Source of the DNA: Glycomyces lechevalierae
Lineage (GTDB): Bacteria; Actinomycetota; Actinomycetes; Mycobacteriales; Micromonosporaceae
DNA length: 64,000 bases
Assembly: GCF_027622945.1 (NCBI RefSeq)
Contig: NZ_JAPZVQ010000011.1
Location: 1 to 64,000, forward strand
Reading direction: 5' to 3'
Positions 60,940-64,000 of the stretch are shown piece after piece. The translations under genes and the position numbers were made by a program. Each line of letters begins with the position of its first letter. Positions within the stretch are counted from its first letter, which is position 1. Under the pieces are notes generated by a model. The model saw only the letters and a program-made list of their open reading frames with translations, made no database searches and was not told the origin of the DNA.

Positions 60940-62064
60940 TTACCCCGCGATCCGGAGGAAGTCGGCGAAGAAGAAGCCGAGGGCGATGGCGACGCCGATG
61001 CCGGCGATGATCCAGAATCGGACGACGATGGTCACCTCAGACCAGCCGGCGAGCTCGAAGTGGTGCTGGATCGGCGACATGCGGAAGACTCTTCGTCCGG
61101 TGAGTTTGAAGCTGGTCACCTGGATCATGACGCTGGCGGTGGTGATGACGAACAGGGCGCCGATGATCGGCAGGAGCAGGATCGTCTTGGAGGCGAAGGC
61201 GAGTCCGGCGATGAGCGCGCCGAGGCTGAGGGACCCGGAGTCGCCCATGAAGATCTGGGCCGGCGAGGTGTTCCACCACAGGAAGCCGAACATGGCGCCG
61301 GCGGCGGCCCCGGCGATGAGGGCGAGCTCCAGGGGGTCGCGCACGTTGTAGCAGAGGTTGTCGGCGGGCTGGGCGCCGCCGCACCAGTGGCGGTACTCCC
61401 AGAAGCCGATGATCATGAAGGCGAGGAAGGCCATCATGGAGGCGCCGGTGGCGAGGCCGTCGAGGCCGTCGGTGAGGTTGACGCCGTTGGCCGTGGCGTT
61501 GACGAGGAGGACGATCAGCAGGACCATGCCGATCTTGGTGATGTTCGGACCGATGTCGCTGGTGAAGGAGAGGTACGGGGTGGCGACGGTCTCGGAGATC
61601 TCCTTGGAGTCGATCGAGCCGGTGTAGTAGACGGCCAGGAAGCCGAAGGCGGTGGCGGCGATGGTGAGGCCGAGGACCTTCGCGCGGCCGGAGATGCCGC
61701 CGGAGTGCTTGCGGCGGATCTTGAGCCAGTCGTCGATGAAGCCGACGAAGCCGCAGGTGACGAAGAGTCCGATGAGGACGATGCCGGTGGCGGTGAAGCC
61801 GGTGGGGCGGTTGAAGGTGACGCCGTTGACCCGCTCGGGCAGGGCCATGAGGACCAGGTGGCCGCTGATGTAGGCGAGTACGGTGGTGAAGATGAAGACG
61901 ACGCCGCCCATGGTGGGGGTGCCGGCCTTGGCGAGGTGGGTCTGGGGGCCGTCGGTGCGGATGGGCTGTCCGGCCTTCAGGCGGCGGAACAGCTTCGCCG
62001 CGAGGGGTGTCAGCGCCATGGTGAGCGCGAACGCCACGAACGCGGCGACGATTACGGCTCTCAC
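60940..62064 (-). CDS. mraY: Phospho-MurNAc-pentapeptide transferase
   Basis: 374 residues, ten membrane helices. The conserved Asp loop reads [40 protein letters not shown] and [20 protein letters not shown], with [20 protein letters not shown], complete the catalytic site. It forms lipid I from UDP-MurNAc-pentapeptide and undecaprenyl phosphate. GTG 62064 overlaps the murF stop. Confidence 0.98.
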   Translation of the reverse strand: MRAVIVAAFVAFALTMALTPLAAKLFRRLKAGQPIRTDGPQTHLAKAGTPTMGGVVFIFTTVLAYISGHLVLMALPERVNGVTFNRPTGFTATGIVLIGLFVTCGFVGFIDDWLKIRRKHSGGISGRAKVLGLTIAATAFGFLAVYYTGSIDSKEISETVATPYLSFTSDIGPNITKIGMVLLIVLLVNATANGVNLTDGLDGLATGASMMAFLAFMIIGFWEYRHWCGGAQPADNLCYNVRDPLELALIAGAAAGAMFGFLWWNTSPAQIFMGDSGSLSLGALIAGLAFASKTILLLPIIGALFVITTASVMIQVTSFKLTGRRVFRMSPIQHHFELAGWSEVTIVVRFWIIAGIGVAIALGFFFADFLRIAG

Positions 62065-63431
62065 TGGTCTTTGTCCTCCTTGGCGCGCAAGTGGTCGGCG
62101 ACGTCCCAGGTCCGGTATCGGGAGCCTTTCACCAGGACGGCGTCGCCGGGGCGCAGCCGGCTGCGCAGCAGCGCGATGGCTGCGGCTTGATCGGGTACGT
62201 GGGTCGCGGTGACGCCGTCGGCACCGTCGACGATGGGTTCCGTGCCGTCTCCGACGGCGATGATCTCGTCGATGCCGGCGTCGCGGGCCTGCTCGCCGAG
62301 GCGGCGGTGGCAGGTCTCGCTCTGCTCTTCGAGGTCGGCCATGAGTCCGAGGACCGCGATGCGGCGGCCCTCGGTGGGGAGCTGCCCGAGGGTGCGGACG
62401 GCCGCGCCCATCGAGGCGGGGTTGGCGTTGTAGGAGTCGTCGATGACAGTGGTGCCGTCGGGTCGGGTGAAGACGTCCATGCGGCGCTCGGAGAGGCGGC
62501 CGGACTCGGAGAGCCACTCGGCGAGCGCGTCGAGCGGCGCGTCGAGCCTCCAGAGGACGGCGGCCGCGGCGAGCGCGTTGTAGACGTGGTGGAGTCCGTA
62601 GAGCCGCAGGCGGACTCGGGCGGAGCCGCCGGGGGTCCGGAGAGTGAAGGCGTAGCGGCCGTCGCCGGGTTCGAGGTCGGCGGCGGTGACGTCGGCGGGC
62701 TGCTCGATGCCGAAGGTGGTGACGCCGGCCCGGGTGGCCTCGGCCATGCGGGCGACGCGCGGGTCGTCGGCGTTGAGGACCGCGGTGCCCTCGGCGGCGA
62801 GGAAGCGCGGCAGCTCGGACTTGGCGCGGGCGGTGGTCTCGATGTCGCCGAAGCCGTCGAGGTGGGAGATGCCGACGTTGAGGACGGCGCCGATCTCGGG
62901 CGGGGCGATCTCGCAGAGCTGCGTGATGTGCCCGATGCCGCGGGCGGCGAGTTCGAGCACGAGGTATTCGGTGTCGGGCTCGACGCGGCAGACCGTGTAC
63001 GGGTGGCCGAGTTCGTTGTTGAAGTTGCCTTCGGTGGCGACGGTGGGGCCGAGGCGGGCGCAGAGCTGCCCGATGAGGTCCTTGGTCGAGGTCTTGCCGT
63101 TGGAGCCGGTGACGCCGATGATCCGGGCCCTGGACGCCGCGGCGACGTGCTTCGCGAGCCTGGTGAGCGCGTCGATGCCGTTGTCCACGTAGATCGCCGG
63201 GCCGTCGATCGGGCGGGTCGCGACGGTGGCGACCGCGCCCTGGGCGGCGGCTTTCTCGGCGAAGTCGTGGCCGTCGACCTTGTCGCCGGGGATCGCCAGG
63301 AACAGTCCGCCGGGCCCGGCCTTGCGGGAGTCGTACTCGACGCCGCCGGTGACGACCGCGTCAGGGTCGGCCGACTCGCTGAGCTTGCCGTCCATGACGG
63401 CGGCGACCTGGGCAAGGCTCATGGGGATCAC
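62061..63431 (-). CDS. murF: UDP-MurNAc-tripeptide-D-Ala-D-Ala ligase
   Basis: 456 residues. [16 protein letters not shown] opens the N-domain. [20 protein letters not shown] binds the UDP part, [20 protein letters not shown] is the ATP loop, [14 protein letters not shown] and [20 protein letters not shown] are diagnostic. Adds D-Ala-D-Ala. It follows murE by 45 bases. Confidence 0.97.
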   Translation of the reverse strand: MIPMSLAQVAAVMDGKLSESADPDAVVTGGVEYDSRKAGPGGLFLAIPGDKVDGHDFAEKAAAQGAVATVATRPIDGPAIYVDNGIDALTRLAKHVAAASRARIIGVTGSNGKTSTKDLIGQLCARLGPTVATEGNFNNELGHPYTVCRVEPDTEYLVLELAARGIGHITQLCEIAPPEIGAVLNVGISHLDGFGDIETTARAKSELPRFLAAEGTAVLNADDPRVARMAEATRAGVTTFGIEQPADVTAADLEPGDGRYAFTLRTPGGSARVRLRLYGLHHVYNALAAAAVLWRLDAPLDALAEWLSESGRLSERRMDVFTRPDGTTVIDDSYNANPASMGAAVRTLGQLPTEGRRIAVLGLMADLEEQSETCHRRLGEQARDAGIDEIIAVGDGTEPIVDGADGVTATHVPDQAAAIALLRSRLRPGDAVLVKGSRYRTWDVADHLRAKEDKDQ

Positions 63432-63476
63432 GCGGCGGTCTCCTCCTGTTGTGGGTACGAGCGGTGTACGGGACTA

Positions 63477-64000
63477 TCACGCTTCAACGTCGTGCGCCGG
63501 TTTCACCCTCGCGGCATCGCGTAGCGCACGCGCGAGGAGTTCCCGGTCGTCGCTGGCCACCGGGCCCGCGGCGGTCTCGGTGACGGTCTCGTGGCCCTTG
63601 CCGAGGAGGGCGATGGTGTCGCCGGGGACGGCCAGTGCGGCGGCCTCCATGACGGCGGTTTCCCGTCCCGGAATATTACGGCAGGGCACGCCTTGGACGG
63701 CGGCCGCCACCTCGTCGCGGATGCGCGCCGGGTCCTCAGTGCGGGGGTTGTCGTCGGTGACGATGACCAGGTCGGCGGCGTGCGCGGCGGCGGCGCCCAT
63801 GAGGGGGCGCTTGGAGCGGTCGCGGTCGCCGCCGGCGCCGAGGATCGCGATGACGTTGCCGGGGGTGGAGTCGCGGAGGGCTTCGAGGACGGCGGTGATC
63901 GCCTCGGGCTTGTGGGCGTAGTCGACGACCCCGCGCACGGGGTTGTCGCCGGAGACGAGTTCCATGCGGCCGGGCACGCCGGTGCAGGAGGCGACGCCGG
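63477..64000 (-). CDS. murE: UDP-MurNAc-tripeptide synthetase MurE, N-terminus beyond window
   Basis: The last ~174 codons. The frame runs through the right edge (GVASCTGVPGRMELVSGDNP at the edge), so the N-terminal two thirds is missing. VVDYAHKPEAITAVLEALRD, GAGGDRDRSKRPLMG and TDDNPRTEDPARIRDEV are MurE landmarks. The DNPR motif selects meso-diaminopimelate, pointing to a DAP-type wall. LLGKGHETV lies near the C-terminus. Confidence 0.95.
   Translation of the reverse strand, partial: GVASCTGVPGRMELVSGDNPVRGVVDYAHKPEAITAVLEALRDSTPGNVIAILGAGGDRDRSKRPLMGAAAAHAADLVIVTDDNPRTEDPARIRDEVAAAVQGVPCRNIPGRETAVMEAAALAVPGDTIALLGKGHETVTETAAGPVASDDRELLARALRDAARVKPAHDVEA

Noticed and set aside
1-64000. 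tRNA or rRNA genes
   Set aside because: No TPsiC-arm-like GGTTCGAATC with matching acceptor stem, and no rRNA segments, were noticed on reading both strands. A covariance search (tRNAscan, Rfam) would be decisive.

Overview
The window is very GC-rich DNA with dense, often overlapping genes. It looks like a chromosomal segment of a mycelial or rod-shaped actinomycete. The evidence is: a Wag31-type DivIVA, SepF and a complete division/cell-wall (dcw) run; a meso-DAP-type MurE (DNPR motif); a mycothiol-family DinB-like protein; a PriA-type HisA inside a his operon; an IdeR/DtxR iron box; and sigma-B/F-type promoters (GTTT-N15-GGGTA). The genus cannot be fixed from sequence alone. A Glycomyces-like or related family is a guess.

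Layout. 0-6 kb: a truncated DUF222 protein and a 1496-residue membrane-anchored NACHT ATPase with about two dozen 33-residue helical repeats, the best candidate for a defence or signalling STAND protein. 6-24.4 kb: accessory metabolism and regulation. This includes an aldo/keto reductase with a divergent LuxR-type regulator around a 24-bp palindrome, an Lnt-like nitrilase coupled to a TetR, a DHA2 drug exporter with divergent TetR, the RNA ligase RtcB, a TetR/DUF1761 pair, an arginase-family enzyme, a YbbN-like protein, RNase HI, a UPF0016 manganese exporter behind a yybP-ykoY riboswitch, an MFS/ROK divergent pair and a CPBP protease. 24.5-28.3 kb: the araBDA operon for L-arabinose use.

28.6-36.6 kb: a stress island. 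A sigma-B/F-family factor, a stress SDR, a three-gene operon (plasmid-stabilisation-like, holin-like, DUF3618), DUF4383, transketolase, an Hrp1-like CBS protein and a degenerate hemerythrin-like protein sit together. Six sites resembling one promoter (GTTT-N15/16-GGGTA) precede these units, including the sigma gene itself. A 134-bp array of 7-bp GTACGNN units abuts the first promoter.

36.6-45.6 kb: an acyl-CoA mutase large subunit, then hisD-hisC-hisB-(52-residue membrane protein)-hisH-hisA-ridA in one overlapping operon, a four-TM protein and an EspI/ParA-like ATPase. 45.8-51.1 kb: rluD, lspA and a TraR/DksA-like gene, a membrane protein with an Ada-like Cys motif, then divIVA, yggT and sepF. 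51.2-64 kb: yggS, ftsZ, ftsQ, (sip, opposite strand), a Uma2 gene, murC, murG, ftsW, murD, mraY, murF and murE (cut by the right edge). The mur/ftsW genes overlap by ATGA/GTGA junctions and are probably one transcript. An iron-regulated siderophore-interacting protein gene and a Uma2 gene interrupt the usual murC-ftsQ order, and the usual pgeF between ftsZ and yggS is absent.
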